In this document: positions 8,531-16,810 of the stretch, one piece after another | Layout: every line of letters starts with the position of its first letter | Numbering within the stretch: position 1 is the stretch's first letter | From: Erythrobacteraceae bacterium | GTDB taxonomy: Bacteria > Pseudomonadota > Alphaproteobacteria > Sphingomonadales > Sphingomonadaceae | DNA: 64,000 nucleotides | Direction: 5' to 3' | Assembly (NCBI GenBank): GCA_947479055.1 | Contig: CANJYE010000005.1 | Location: 1 to 64,000, forward strand | Notes under the pieces: model-generated | Told to the model about the DNA's origin: nothing | Seen by the model: only the letters and a program-made list of their open reading frames with translations | The model's database searches: none | Translations under genes and position numbers: made by a program

Positions 8531-9318
8531 TGCTGATCGATTCGCACTGTCACCTTGAATACAAGGGACTGGTCGAGGATCAGCAGGCGGTGCTGGAACG
8601 GGCGAGGGCAGCGGGGGTAGGGGGCTTTCTCAATATCTCCACCCGCCGCAGCGAATGGGATCAGGTCGTGGCCACGGCCGAGCGGGAGAGCGATGTCTGG
8701 GCCAGCGTCGGCATCCATCCGCATGAGGCTGACCAGCACGCCGGGCTCGATGCCGTTGCGCTGCGCGAGGCGACCCGTCACCCGCGCGTGATAGCAATCG
8801 GCGAGACCGGGCTCGATTATTACTACGACAAATCCGACCGCGCGGTGCAGCAGGCGCTTTTCCGCATTCATATTGGCGTGGCGCGGGAAACTGGACTGCC
8901 GGTGATCGTTCATACCCGCGATGCGGAGGAGGATACCGCCGCGATCCTCACCGACGAAATGGCCAAGGGTACCTTTCCGGCATTGATCCATTGCTTCACG
9001 GCGTCGGCAACATTCGCTCGCACCGCGCTGGACCTGGGCCTGACCATTTCGCTGTCGGGCATAGTCACGTTCAAGAATGCAAGAGAACTACAGGAAATTG
9101 CGCGGGAATTGCCCGAGGATCGCCTGCTGGTAGAAACCGATGCCCCATTTCTCGCACCGGTCCCGCATCGCGGCAGGACCTGCGAGCCCGCCTTTGTCGC
9201 CAGTACCGCCGCCTTCGTCGCCCAATTGCGCGGCATCGGGACCGAGGCGTTGTGCGAGGCCACGAGCCGCAATTTCCACGCACTGTTCACGAAGGCCGCA
9301 GGCGGAGCCCCGGCATGA
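8530..9318 (+). CDS. TatD-family metal-dependent hydrolase (DNase)
   Basis: Members of this TIM-barrel metallohydrolase family act as 3'-5' DNA exonucleases. Metal ligands are visible in order: H6 and H8 in MLIDSHCHL, the glutamate in GETGLDYYY, the histidines of VIVHTRDAEED and LIHCF, and the aspartate of VETDAPFLAP. The length of 262 residues is typical. It sits between metG and a metallo-beta-lactamase gene with overlapping ends, an order widespread in bacteria (metG-tatD). Its substrate in this organism is not known. Confidence 0.93.
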   Translation: MLIDSHCHLEYKGLVEDQQAVLERARAAGVGGFLNISTRRSEWDQVVATAERESDVWASVGIHPHEADQHAGLDAVALREATRHPRVIAIGETGLDYYYDKSDRAVQQALFRIHIGVARETGLPVIVHTRDAEEDTAAILTDEMAKGTFPALIHCFTASATFARTALDLGLTISLSGIVTFKNARELQEIARELPEDRLLVETDAPFLAPVPHRGRTCEPAFVASTAAFVAQLRGIGTEALCEATSRNFHALFTKAAGGAPA

Positions 9319-10082
9319 AGCTGATCATGCTCGGCTCGGGTACGTCCAGCGGCGTCCCGCGCGTCGGCAACGACTGGGGCGAATGCGATCCGCTGGAGCC
9401 GCGCAACCGCCGCAGCCGGGTGTCGATCATCGTCGAGAGCAACGATGGGGCGAGGTTGCTGATCGATACTTCGCCGGATCTGCGCAACCAGTTGAACGAC
9501 AACGGAATTGATCGGCTCGATGCAGTGTTCTGGACGCATGACCATGCCGATCACTGCCACGGCATCGATGATCTGCGCGCGCTGCGCTACAGCCGCAGCG
9601 GTCCGCTGCCGGGATTCGCGGCGGATGAGACAGTGCGGCGCCTGCGCCAGCGGTTCGGCTATGCCTTCGCCGGGCAATATGGCTATCCGACCATCATCAG
9701 CCTTGAGTCGCTTGACCGGCTGCGATTGTTCGCCGGATTCGGGATCGCTTCGTGCCAAATGCCGCATGGCCCGGCGGAGAGCACTGCCTATCGCTTCGAT
9801 GCCGATGGAAGGTCCATAGCCTATGCCACTGATTTTAGTGAAGTTACTGGCGAGATGCTGAGGTTCCTGGGCGGTGTCGATATCCTCGTGGTCGATTGCC
9901 TGCGCCGCAAACCGCATCCGACCCATGCTCATCTCGCCATGGCGATCGATCTGGCCGAGCGCTGCGGCGCCGGACGGACCGTGCTGACCCATCTCGACAA
10001 GAGCATGGATTACCAGGCATTGTGCGGCGAGGTTCCGGACTGGATTACCGTTGGGTATGATGGCCTGGTGATCGTTGCATGA
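9315..10082 (+). CDS. Metallo-beta-lactamase fold hydrolase, PhnP-like
   Basis: A 255-residue MBL-fold protein with the metal site HDHADH at residues 75-80 and later ligands in MPHG, YATDFSE and LTHLD. The first lines (MLGSGTSSGVPRVG) resemble the PhnP cyclic phosphodiesterase subgroup, but no phosphonate genes are near, so the substrate stays open. The ATG at 9315 overlaps the tatD stop (ATGA); longer frames upstream only run through tatD. Its stop overlaps the start of a small membrane protein in the same way. Confidence 0.88.
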   Translation: MKLIMLGSGTSSGVPRVGNDWGECDPLEPRNRRSRVSIIVESNDGARLLIDTSPDLRNQLNDNGIDRLDAVFWTHDHADHCHGIDDLRALRYSRSGPLPGFAADETVRRLRQRFGYAFAGQYGYPTIISLESLDRLRLFAGFGIASCQMPHGPAESTAYRFDADGRSIAYATDFSEVTGEMLRFLGGVDILVVDCLRRKPHPTHAHLAMAIDLAERCGAGRTVLTHLDKSMDYQALCGEVPDWITVGYDGLVIVA

Positions 10083-10249
10083 GCGGCGACGTTTGGCCAA
10101 GGATCCTGCTGCTTGCGCTGGCCTTGATCCTGCCATTGGCGGCTTTGCGTCGGCGCGAGCTGACCGGATCGCGCTGGCTGGTCATGAGTGCGATATGGAT
10201 CGGGATATTCCTTACAGTCGCCGCTGTCTTTGCCTGGATCCGGGGGTGA
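10079..10249 (+). CDS. Small membrane protein, 56 residues
   Basis: An ATG overlapping the upstream stop (ATGA) opens a 56-codon frame ending at TGA 10247-10249. The protein (MSGDVWPRILLLALAL...) has two hydrophobic segments, at about 8-22 and 36-53, separated by a basic loop (RRRELTGSR), so it is probably an inner-membrane hairpin. The overlap and the clean two-helix pattern support it as real although it is short. A similar small membrane ORF after the MBL gene is familiar to me from sphingomonads, but no function is known. Confidence 0.7.
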   Translation: MSGDVWPRILLLALALILPLAALRRRELTGSRWLVMSAIWIGIFLTVAAVFAWIRG

Positions 10250-10263
10250 GTGCCATGTTGCAG

Positions 10264-10298
10264 CATTTCATATTTTAACATAATATATATTATCGTCC
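10264..10298. promoter_or_regulatory. AT-rich palindromic segment before mazG
   Basis: In a gene-dense GC-rich region, the short gap before mazG is almost pure A/T and contains the perfect palindrome ATAATATATATTAT (10281-10294), ending a few bases before the mazG start at 10303. It may hold the mazG promoter or an operator. No clear -35 element is recognised. Confidence 0.35.
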
Positions 10299-10302
10299 TA
10301 AT

Positions 10303-11067
10303 ATGTCCGAGCAGCTCAACCGCCTCCTCGCCATCATGGCCCGCCTGCGTGACCCGGAAACGGGTTGCGAATGGGATCGTGCGCAAACCTTTGCCAGCAT
10401 TGCGCCGTACACTATCGAGGAAGCCTACGAGGTGGCCGACGCCATTGCCCGAGCTGATCTGGCTGAATTGCGCGAAGAGCTTGGCGATCTTCTGCTTCAG
10501 GTGGTGTTCCATGCCCGGATGGCGGAAGAAGCCGGACACTTTGCCTTTGCCGATGTCGCAGCGGCAATCAGCGACAAGATGGAAGTGCGCCATCCGCATA
10601 TCTTCGGCACCGCTCCGGCCGAAGACCGCGCAACCTGCTGGGAAGCCATCAAGGCGGCGGAACGCAGCGCCAAAGGCGCCACCAGCGGGCTTGACGGTGT
10701 CGCCCGGGCTCTGCCGGCGCTGCTGCGGGCCGAGAAGCTCCAGAAGCGAGCCGCACGCCATGGCTTCGATTGGCCTGATACCCGAGGTCCTGCCGACAAG
10801 GTGGCTGAGGAAATACAGGAGCTGGAAGAAGCTACTGCGGATACGAAGTTGGAGGAAGCCGGCGACCTGCTGTTCGCCGCCGTCAATCTCGTCCGCGCCC
10901 ATGGCATTGCCGCAGAAGATGCGCTGCGGGCCGCCAACGACAAGTTCGAGCGGCGCTATCGCGCGATGGAAACGCTGGCGAATGGCGATTTCGACCGCCT
11001 GACGCTTGACCAGCAGGAAGCGCTATGGCTGCGGGTGAAAGCTGCCGAGGCTGGTAAAGCGACCTAG
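10303..11067 (+). CDS. mazG: Nucleoside triphosphate pyrophosphohydrolase MazG
   Basis: Hydrolyses nucleoside triphosphates to monophosphates and pyrophosphate, cleaning the nucleotide pool. The two-domain arrangement is visible. The N-terminal MazG domain has the metal-binding EEAYEV and EELGDLLLQVVFH motifs (about 36-72), and the C-terminal copy has EEAGDLLFAAVNLVR near 185. At 254 residues it is normal in length. Its 3' end overlaps that of the convergent hflX gene by 45 bases. The gap before it is unusually AT-rich. Confidence 0.94.
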   Translation: MSEQLNRLLAIMARLRDPETGCEWDRAQTFASIAPYTIEEAYEVADAIARADLAELREELGDLLLQVVFHARMAEEAGHFAFADVAAAISDKMEVRHPHIFGTAPAEDRATCWEAIKAAERSAKGATSGLDGVARALPALLRAEKLQKRAARHGFDWPDTRGPADKVAEEIQELEEATADTKLEEAGDLLFAAVNLVRAHGIAAEDALRAANDKFERRYRAMETLANGDFDRLTLDQQEALWLRVKAAEAGKAT

Positions 11068-12378
11068 CTCGCGCGGAGTCAGCCGCACACTGATCCGCAC
11101 TTGCGGCCCCTCACCTGTCTGGCCTCCATCGTCTTCGGCCAGCACATCGCCATGGGCATGAAGCCAGGCGAGCCGCTCGCCATCGCTGGCCGACAGGGTG
11201 AAACTGTGTACCTGCGCACCACGGGTGAGCAGCCCATCCAGTCGGGCGAGCAGTGGCTCCAGCCCTTCCCCGGTCACGGCCGAGATTGGGATCACATCGG
11301 CGTCGCCCGCCGCAAGCTCGGACAACTGCGCGCGCTGGTCTGGATCGAGCAGGTCCCATTTGTTCCAGGCCTCGATGATCGGAATGACCGGCGCATCACC
11401 CGCATCGCCCCCTTCCCCGCCCAGCACGCCAAGATCGCGAAGGACCCCGAGCACCTGGGTCTTCTGTGCGGCGGTAGCAGGATTGGCGATATCGCGGACG
11501 TGGATGATCACATCGGCCGCCGTCACTTCCTCCAGCGTGGCGCGGAAGGCCGCGACGAGCTGGGTCGGAAGATCCGAGATGAAGCCGACGGTGTCGGACA
11601 GGATCGCCTTGTCGACCCCCGGCAGGCGGATCGCCCGCATGGTGGGATCGAGCGTGGCGAACAGCAGATCCTGCGCCATCACTTCCGCACCAGTCAGGTG
11701 ATTGAAAAGAGTAGATTTTCCGGCATTGGTATAGCCCACCAAGGCGATCACCGGCCAGGGTGCCCTGCCCCGCCGTTCGCGGTGGAGCGTGCGGGTGCGG
11801 CGGACCTGATCGAGTTCGCGGCGCAGGCGGCCCATGCGGGCGCGGATCATCCGCCGGTCAGCCTCGATCTGGGTTTCGCCGGGACCACCAAGAAATCCGA
11901 AGCCGCCGCGCTGGCGCTCAAGGTGAGTCCAGCTGCGGACCAGGCGACTCTGCTGGTAATCGAGATGGGCCAGCTCGACCTGCAACCGCCCCTCCGCCGT
12001 CGCGGCGCGTTCCCCGAAGATTTCGAGGATCAGCCCGGTCCGGTCGATCACCTTGCGCTTCAGCCGCTGCTCGAGATTGCGCTGCTGGATGGCCGACAGC
12101 GCGCCATCTACGATCACAAGTTCCGCCTGCTCCATCTCGCAGTTGGCGGCGATCCGCTCGATCTGACCTTCGCCGAACAGCGTGCCCGGACGGACCGTGC
12201 GGACCGGGAGGGTGAAGGCTTCCGCCACGACAATGCCGATCGCCAGCGCGAGGTTGCAGGCTTCCTCGAGCCGACTTTCGGCGTCATCCGAGCGGCGCTG
12301 TCCGCGGATATCCGGGCAGACGACAAGGGCTCTCGCCCCGCGGGTTACTTCGCCCTCAACCTCTTCTGAGAAGTTCAG
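11023..12378 (-). CDS. hflX: Ribosome-associated GTPase HflX
   Basis: A GTPase that splits or rescues stalled ribosomes. The G1 loop GYTNAGKST is at residues 215-223 of the form given here, with the glycine-rich [15 protein letters not shown] block upstream and the family motif [12 protein letters not shown] after it. The first ATG/GTG/TTG in frame is a GTG at 12228, but it would remove about 50 residues that match the HflX N-terminal domain ([15 protein letters not shown]...). The frame upstream is closed by a TAG overlapping hfq, and the only plausible initiator is a CTG at 12376-12378 that overlaps the hfq stop (CTGA), with GAGG four bases before it. I therefore give the CTG start; the GTG remains the alternative. 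Confidence 0.88.
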   Translation of the reverse strand: MNFSEEVEGEVTRGARALVVCPDIRGQRRSDDAESRLEEACNLALAIGIVVAEAFTLPVRTVRPGTLFGEGQIERIAANCEMEQAELVIVDGALSAIQQRNLEQRLKRKVIDRTGLILEIFGERAATAEGRLQVELAHLDYQQSRLVRSWTHLERQRGGFGFLGGPGETQIEADRRMIRARMGRLRRELDQVRRTRTLHRERRGRAPWPVIALVGYTNAGKSTLFNHLTGAEVMAQDLLFATLDPTMRAIRLPGVDKAILSDTVGFISDLPTQLVAAFRATLEEVTAADVIIHVRDIANPATAAQKTQVLGVLRDLGVLGGEGGDAGDAPVIPIIEAWNKWDLLDPDQRAQLSELAAGDADVIPISAVTGEGLEPLLARLDGLLTRGAQVHSFTLSASDGERLAWLHAHGDVLAEDDGGQTGEGPQVRISVRLTPRELGRFTSLGSFHPQP

Positions 12379-12944
12379 TCGTCCTCGCTATCTCCATCCC
12401 AGTCGCCGGTAAGGTCGACAGGGGTGGCAGGCTGGATGGTCGAAACGGCGTGCTTGTAGGCCAGCTGGACATAGCCTTCACGCTCCAGCAGCATGCAGAA
12501 CAGGTCAAAGGCGGCGATCCGGCCTTGCAGCATCACGCCATTGACCAGGAACATGGTGACCTGCACCCCGGCATCGCGCACGCTGGTCAGGAACACATCC
12601 TGCAACAGGCGCTGCTTGCGGCTGCCTTCGCCGATTGCGGCGAACTGGTCGGCATCCACGGGCTGGCCCGGCATGATGGTGGAAATGGCGTGCTTGTAGA
12701 CCAGCTGCGAATGGCCATCGCGCCGCAGCAGGATCGAGAAATTGTCGAACCAGGTGACGATGCCCTGGAGCTTGACACCCTTGACGAGGAACATCGTCAC
12801 CGGGGTCTTGTGCTTGCGCAGCAGGTTGAGGAACGCGTCCTGGAGGCTCTGCCCCTTGATCGCCCCGGCAGGCCCGGCCGCGACAGGATCAGGTTCCGGC
12901 TTCGGGGGCCGAGGGCGTGCGGTAAGCGTCTTTCCGGTGGTCAT
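12375..12944 (-). CDS. hfq: RNA chaperone Hfq with two tandem Sm domains
   Basis: Hfq helps small RNAs pair with mRNAs and normally is a ring of six single-domain subunits of 70-100 residues. This chain has 189 residues and two complete Hfq domains, at about 31-96 and 110-176, plus a Pro-rich N-terminus and an acidic tail. Domain 1 keeps the usual RNA-binding residues: R43/K44/K46 on the rim, K58 on the distal face, and Y83-K84-H85 on the proximal face. Domain 2 keeps Y163-K164-H165 but has D124 and G126 on the rim, M138 instead of the distal lysine and L148 instead of Q41. The likely assembly is a trimer forming a six-domain ring with alternating faces (inference). AGGAG precedes the ATG. 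The gene lies between ntrX and hflX. Confidence 0.95.
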   Translation of the reverse strand: MTTGKTLTARPRPPKPEPDPVAAGPAGAIKGQSLQDAFLNLLRKHKTPVTMFLVKGVKLQGIVTWFDNFSILLRRDGHSQLVYKHAISTIMPGQPVDADQFAAIGEGSRKQRLLQDVFLTSVRDAGVQVTMFLVNGVMLQGRIAAFDLFCMLLEREGYVQLAYKHAVSTIQPATPVDLTGDWDGDSEDD

Positions 12945-13046
12945 GTTGCTGACTCCTGTTGTTGGCGACCCCTATTGCGGGTGTCACGTTCTGGCTGCCT
13001 CCTCCTGTCTATCAACGGGATCGCGCAGCCGCTTTCGGTTCAGCGA

Positions 13047-13074
13047 GTTTATGGGTTGTGCGACCAATCGCCAA
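13047..13074 (-). promoter_or_regulatory. Candidate sigma-70-type promoter for hfq
   Basis: On the minus strand TTGGCG (13069-13074) and ATAAAC (13047-13052) are separated by 16 bases in the 160-bp gap between ntrX and hfq, about 100 bases before the hfq ATG. The match is only moderate. The gap suggests that hfq-hflX can be transcribed separately from the ntr genes. Confidence 0.3.
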
Positions 13075-13104
13075 TCACTTTTTTTGCAATGCAGCGTGAA
13101 TTTT

Positions 13105-14481
13105 TCACTCTTCGGGGCCCCGCTCCGACAGGCCCAGCAGTTTGAGTTTCCGGTGGAGCGCGGATCGTTCCATACCGATGAATGCGGCGGTTTTCGAGAT
13201 GTTCCCGGAAAAGCGGCGGATCTGGACGCGCAGATATTCGCGCTCGAAACTCTCGCGCGCCTCGCGCAGCGGCACGCCCATCAGTGTCGCGATGCCGCCG
13301 CCTTCGTCGTCCTTCGGCCCGAAAATCTCCGCCGGAAGCATGTCGGCATCGATCCGGGAAAGCCGGTCGCGCGGGGCGAGAATCACCGTGCGTTCCACCA
13401 CATTGCGCAATTGGCGGGCGTTGCCGGGCCAGTCATGCGCCTGAAGCACGGCCAGCGCCTCGCTCGTCAGCTCGGGTGGCGGGATGCCCTGGTCGGCGGC
13501 GAAGCGAGCGAAGAAATGATCGGCCAGCGCCGGGATGTCCTCGCGCCGATCCGACAGCGAGGGAACGTTCACGGGCACGACATTGAGACGGTAGAACAGA
13601 TCCTCGCGAAACCGCTTCTCGGCAATCTCGCGCTCAAGATCGCGCGAGGAGGAGGACACCACCCGCACATCGACCCCGATCAGGCGATTGCCACCGACCC
13701 GCACGAAACTCTGTTCGGTAAGCACGCGCAGGATCCGGGCCTGAGTACTCTCCGGCATGTCCGCCACTTCATCGAGATAAAGCGTACCGCCATCAGCCAT
13801 TTCAAGCAGCCCCGCCCTCAGCAGCTGGCCGTCAGCCTCCTCGCCAAACAACTCGTGCTCGAACCGCTCGGGCGTGATCCGGGCCGAATTGACGATGACG
13901 AAGGCCTTGTCCGCACGCGGGCTCCAATTATGCAGCAGCCGCGCCGCAACTTCCTTGCCCGCTCCAGCCGGTCCCGTGATCAGCACCCGGCTGCCGGTTC
14001 CGGCGACTCGCTTCAGCGTTGCGCGGACGGAATTGATCGCAGAACTGTTGCCGGTGAATTCATCGATCGTCGCCATGCCCTGACGCAGCTGGGCATTTTC
14101 GCGCCGCAACCGCTCGGTCTCGGTCGCGCGCCCGATCAGCAGGAGCAGACGTTCGGCCTCGAACGGCTTTTCGATGAAATCAACGGCGCCCCGGCTGATC
14201 GCGGCGACGGCGGTGTCGATATTGCCGTGCCCGGAAAAAATGATCACTGGCAGGTCAGGTTCCCGCTTCTTGATTTCCTCGAGCACTTCCAGCCCATCCA
14301 TCGCGCTGCCGTGAAGCCAGACATCAAGCAGGACGAGGCTGGGCCGCCGCGCGTCGATTTCGGCCAAAGCGGCTATGCTGGTGCCCGCAGTTCGGCATTC
14401 ATAGCCTTCGTCGCTGAGGACCCCGGCAACCAGCTCGCGAATGTCGCGCTCGTCGTCGACAATAAGGATTTCGATCGCCAT
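13105..14481 (-). CDS. ntrX: Response regulator NtrX (AAA+ type, no GAFTGA loop)
   Basis: Receiver domain with the phosphoacceptor D53 (LLDVWLHG), then an AAA+ domain with Walker A GPAGAGKE (residues 170-177) and Walker B GGTLYLDEVADMP, and a C-terminal Fis-type helix-turn-helix (NISKTAAFIGMERSALHRKL). The sigma-54-contacting GAFTGA loop is absent: between ELFGEE and GGTLYLDE only ADGQLLRAGLLEMAD is found. It is therefore unlikely to activate sigma-54 promoters in the usual way, as is known for several alphaproteobacterial NtrX proteins. The start MAIEILIVDD at 14481 was preferred to an upstream extension lying inside ntrY. It pairs with NtrY and probably senses respiratory or nitrogen state. 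Confidence 0.93.
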   Translation of the reverse strand: MAIEILIVDDERDIRELVAGVLSDEGYECRTAGTSIAALAEIDARRPSLVLLDVWLHGSAMDGLEVLEEIKKREPDLPVIIFSGHGNIDTAVAAISRGAVDFIEKPFEAERLLLLIGRATETERLRRENAQLRQGMATIDEFTGNSSAINSVRATLKRVAGTGSRVLITGPAGAGKEVAARLLHNWSPRADKAFVIVNSARITPERFEHELFGEEADGQLLRAGLLEMADGGTLYLDEVADMPESTQARILRVLTEQSFVRVGGNRLIGVDVRVVSSSSRDLEREIAEKRFREDLFYRLNVVPVNVPSLSDRREDIPALADHFFARFAADQGIPPPELTSEALAVLQAHDWPGNARQLRNVVERTVILAPRDRLSRIDADMLPAEIFGPKDDEGGGIATLMGVPLREARESFEREYLRVQIRRFSGNISKTAAFIGMERSALHRKLKLLGLSERGPEE

Positions 14482-14509
14482 CAGACGTACTCCTCTGGGT
14501 TTGACCGGA

Positions 14510-16723
14510 TCATGAGGCGGCTTCCCTACGGGCCAGTGGATCACGGGCGAAGCGCAGCGTAACCAACGTTCCGCTCCCTTCGGCCGCTGGAGCAAAGCTC
14601 ATCTCTCCACAATGTTCCTCGATGATCTTGTTGACGATGGCGAGGCCCAGCCCGGTGCCCTTCTCGCGCGTGGTCATGTAGGGCTCGGTAATCCGCTCCC
14701 GCTCCTTGGGAAGGCCGATGCCATTGTCGGTGATTGCGACCGTGAACAGCTCGGGATCGGCCGAGATTTCGACCGCAATCCACCCGCGATAATGCGGCTC
14801 GGCCGTTGCGGCGCGCGCTTCGATCGCCTCGACCGCATTCTTCAGTACATTGGTCATGGTCTGGCCGAACTGGTGGCGATCACAGGCGATGGTCGGTGGA
14901 ACATCGCTCTCGACTGCCACGTTGAAGCGGATATCGGACCGGGCCACCTCCTGCAGGAACACAGCCTGGCGGACAAGATCGACGGCATCCTCGGAACGGA
15001 ACACCGGCTTGGGTAAACGGGCGAAGGACGAGAATTCGTCGACCATCTTCCGCAACTCGCCGACCTGGCGGATGATCGTACTGGTCAGTTCGTCGAACAA
15101 CTCACCATCGGCCAGGATCTGCTTGCGATAGCGCCGGTTCAGCCGCTCCGTAGCCAGCTGGATTGGGGTGAGTGGGTTCTTGATCTCGTGCGCGATCCGC
15201 CGGGCCACGTCCGACCAGGCGGCCTGGCGCTGGTCGAGTAGTTGGCGGGTGATATCCTCGAAGGTGATGACATGGCCCGAAGTGGCCGGCGCGATCTTGA
15301 CCGCGAGAGTCAGCAGATCGCCGTGCTTGTTGTACTGGACCAGCCCGTCCGCCAGATTCGCGTCGACCATCGCCGCCAGCTGCGGAGCAACATCGGCCAG
15401 CAGGGAGCCAACCGGGGGGGGCGAATCCGCATCAAGCAGCAGCGCCTGGGCCGAACTGTTCATCAGCCGGATCGAGCCCCCGGCATCGACCGAAACGATC
15501 CCTGCCGTGATCGATTCGAGCACCGCCTCGATAAAGGTCCGCCGCTCTCCGGCCTGACGGTTGGCGTTGACGAGGGCCGAGGTCTGCTGTTCGATCTGCG
15601 CAGTCATGCGGTTGAAGGCGCGGTTGAGCATGCCGATCTCGTCAGCGCCGGTCCGCCCGGCCACCCGCATCGAAAAATTCCCGCTGCCAACCCGTCGGGC
15701 CGCCGCGACCAGATCGGTCAGCGGCTGCACTTGCCGGTCGGCGAAACGCAGCGCGAACCACACCGCAAAACCGACCAGCGCCAGCGAGACGAAGAACAAC
15801 ATAAGGTGAAAGCGCAATTGCAGCGAACGCGCCCGGCTGGTCAGCACGTCATAGGCCTTGCGCACGCTCTGCGCGCGTTGCCACTGGCTGAGCGCGAGCG
15901 CATCGGAACTGCGCGAAGCGTAGAGATAGACCCCGGCCTTGCGATCGATCGCGGTAAAGGCTTCGATCCGGCTGGCACTGGCACTGACCACCACCGGTTC
16001 CCCGGCATCGATGCGGCGGAGCGATTCCACCGTGATCCGCTGGTGATCCCCGCTCTTGCCCGGGTCGATGATCGCAGCGGTGCGCAGCTTGCCGTCCTTG
16101 CCCTTCTGCAGGATCGAGGAACCGTTCAGCTTGCGGCCGACCACCTGATAGGAATAGCCCTCGGCAAATTCGGGACTGAGAATCGAGCTTTGCGCCAGAT
16201 AGGCACGCAGATCGCCCGCCATGGTGACGGTTTCATTGCCGACATCGCGCAGGTTCTGCTCATAATAGCCGCGGGCCAGCTTGTTGGCATTTTCCAGCAT
16301 CCCGCGCGAATTGTCGGAGAACCAGAACTCGATGCCGGAACGGAACAGCACCGCCGCGAAGATCGCCACCAGCAGGGTGGGCACGGCGGCAATCAGCGTA
16401 AAGAGAAAGACGATCCGCACATGCAGCCTTGCGGTGCTGCCGCCCGCTCGCTTCAGCGCCATACGGCGGCCCGCCAGCACCAGCAAGCCGATGGCCGGGA
16501 TCAACGTGCCGATCAGCAGCGCGGCTGCCCGGCCCGAAGGCATCAGCGCACCCTGATTGGCGGCGGCGGCAATCGCCAGCCAGGACAGCGCCAGCATGAT
16601 CGCCAGCGAAACAACCGCAGCGACTTCAAGGCTCAGGATCAGATTGGCGCGGCGCGATGCCACAACCGTGCGTCGCCACCAGCGTGGCCAACGGCGACCG
16701 GGAAATAGTGACATGTTGGCCAT
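14510..16723 (-). CDS. ntrY: Sensor histidine kinase NtrY
   Basis: Membrane sensor kinase partner of NtrX, 737 residues. Hydrophobic segments at about 28-55, 65-85, 105-128 and 305-327 frame a periplasmic sensor region of about 175 residues. Then come a HAMP domain (RFADRQVQPL...), a PAS domain (about 395-490), the H-box with H512 ([15 protein letters not shown]) and the ATP-binding domain with NVLKNAVEA, DNGIGL and GTGLGLAIV. All kinase motifs are intact. It is preceded by a possible attenuator hairpin after ntrC and followed by ntrX 28 bases later. Confidence 0.95.
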   Translation of the reverse strand: MANMSLFPGRRWPRWWRRTVVASRRANLILSLEVAAVVSLAIMLALSWLAIAAAANQGALMPSGRAAALLIGTLIPAIGLLVLAGRRMALKRAGGSTARLHVRIVFLFTLIAAVPTLLVAIFAAVLFRSGIEFWFSDNSRGMLENANKLARGYYEQNLRDVGNETVTMAGDLRAYLAQSSILSPEFAEGYSYQVVGRKLNGSSILQKGKDGKLRTAAIIDPGKSGDHQRITVESLRRIDAGEPVVVSASASRIEAFTAIDRKAGVYLYASRSSDALALSQWQRAQSVRKAYDVLTSRARSLQLRFHLMLFFVSLALVGFAVWFALRFADRQVQPLTDLVAAARRVGSGNFSMRVAGRTGADEIGMLNRAFNRMTAQIEQQTSALVNANRQAGERRTFIEAVLESITAGIVSVDAGGSIRLMNSSAQALLLDADSPPPVGSLLADVAPQLAAMVDANLADGLVQYNKHGDLLTLAVKIAPATSGHVITFEDITRQLLDQRQAAWSDVARRIAHEIKNPLTPIQLATERLNRRYRKQILADGELFDELTSTIIRQVGELRKMVDEFSSFARLPKPVFRSEDAVDLVRQAVFLQEVARSDIRFNVAVESDVPPTIACDRHQFGQTMTNVLKNAVEAIEARAATAEPHYRGWIAVEISADPELFTVAITDNGIGLPKERERITEPYMTTREKGTGLGLAIVNKIIEEHCGEMSFAPAAEGSGTLVTLRFARDPLARREAAS

Positions 16724-16779
16724 CGTGGTATTCTTACAACGCCACTGTTGCCAAAATGCAAGGCCCTTTGCGGCGGAGC

Positions 16780-16800
16780 GTTAAAGCCTGTGGACAGGCT
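16780..16800 (-). terminator. Possible intra-operon terminator between ntrC and ntrY
   Basis: On the minus strand, AGCCTG-TCCA-CAGGCT (16785-16800) forms a 6-bp hairpin with a four-base loop, followed by TTTAAC. It lies between the ntrC stop and the ntrY start and could reduce read-through from ntrBC into ntrYX. The T tract is short, so this is tentative. Confidence 0.35.
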
Positions 16801-16810
16801 CCCTTTGGGG

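Noticed and set aside
11101-12369. A 422-codon plus-strand frame over hflX
   Set aside because: Antisense of HflX, which has all GTPase motifs.
12742-14562. A 606-codon plus-strand frame over ntrX and the hfq leader
   Set aside because: Crosses a real intergenic region and two genes on the other strand without any family features.
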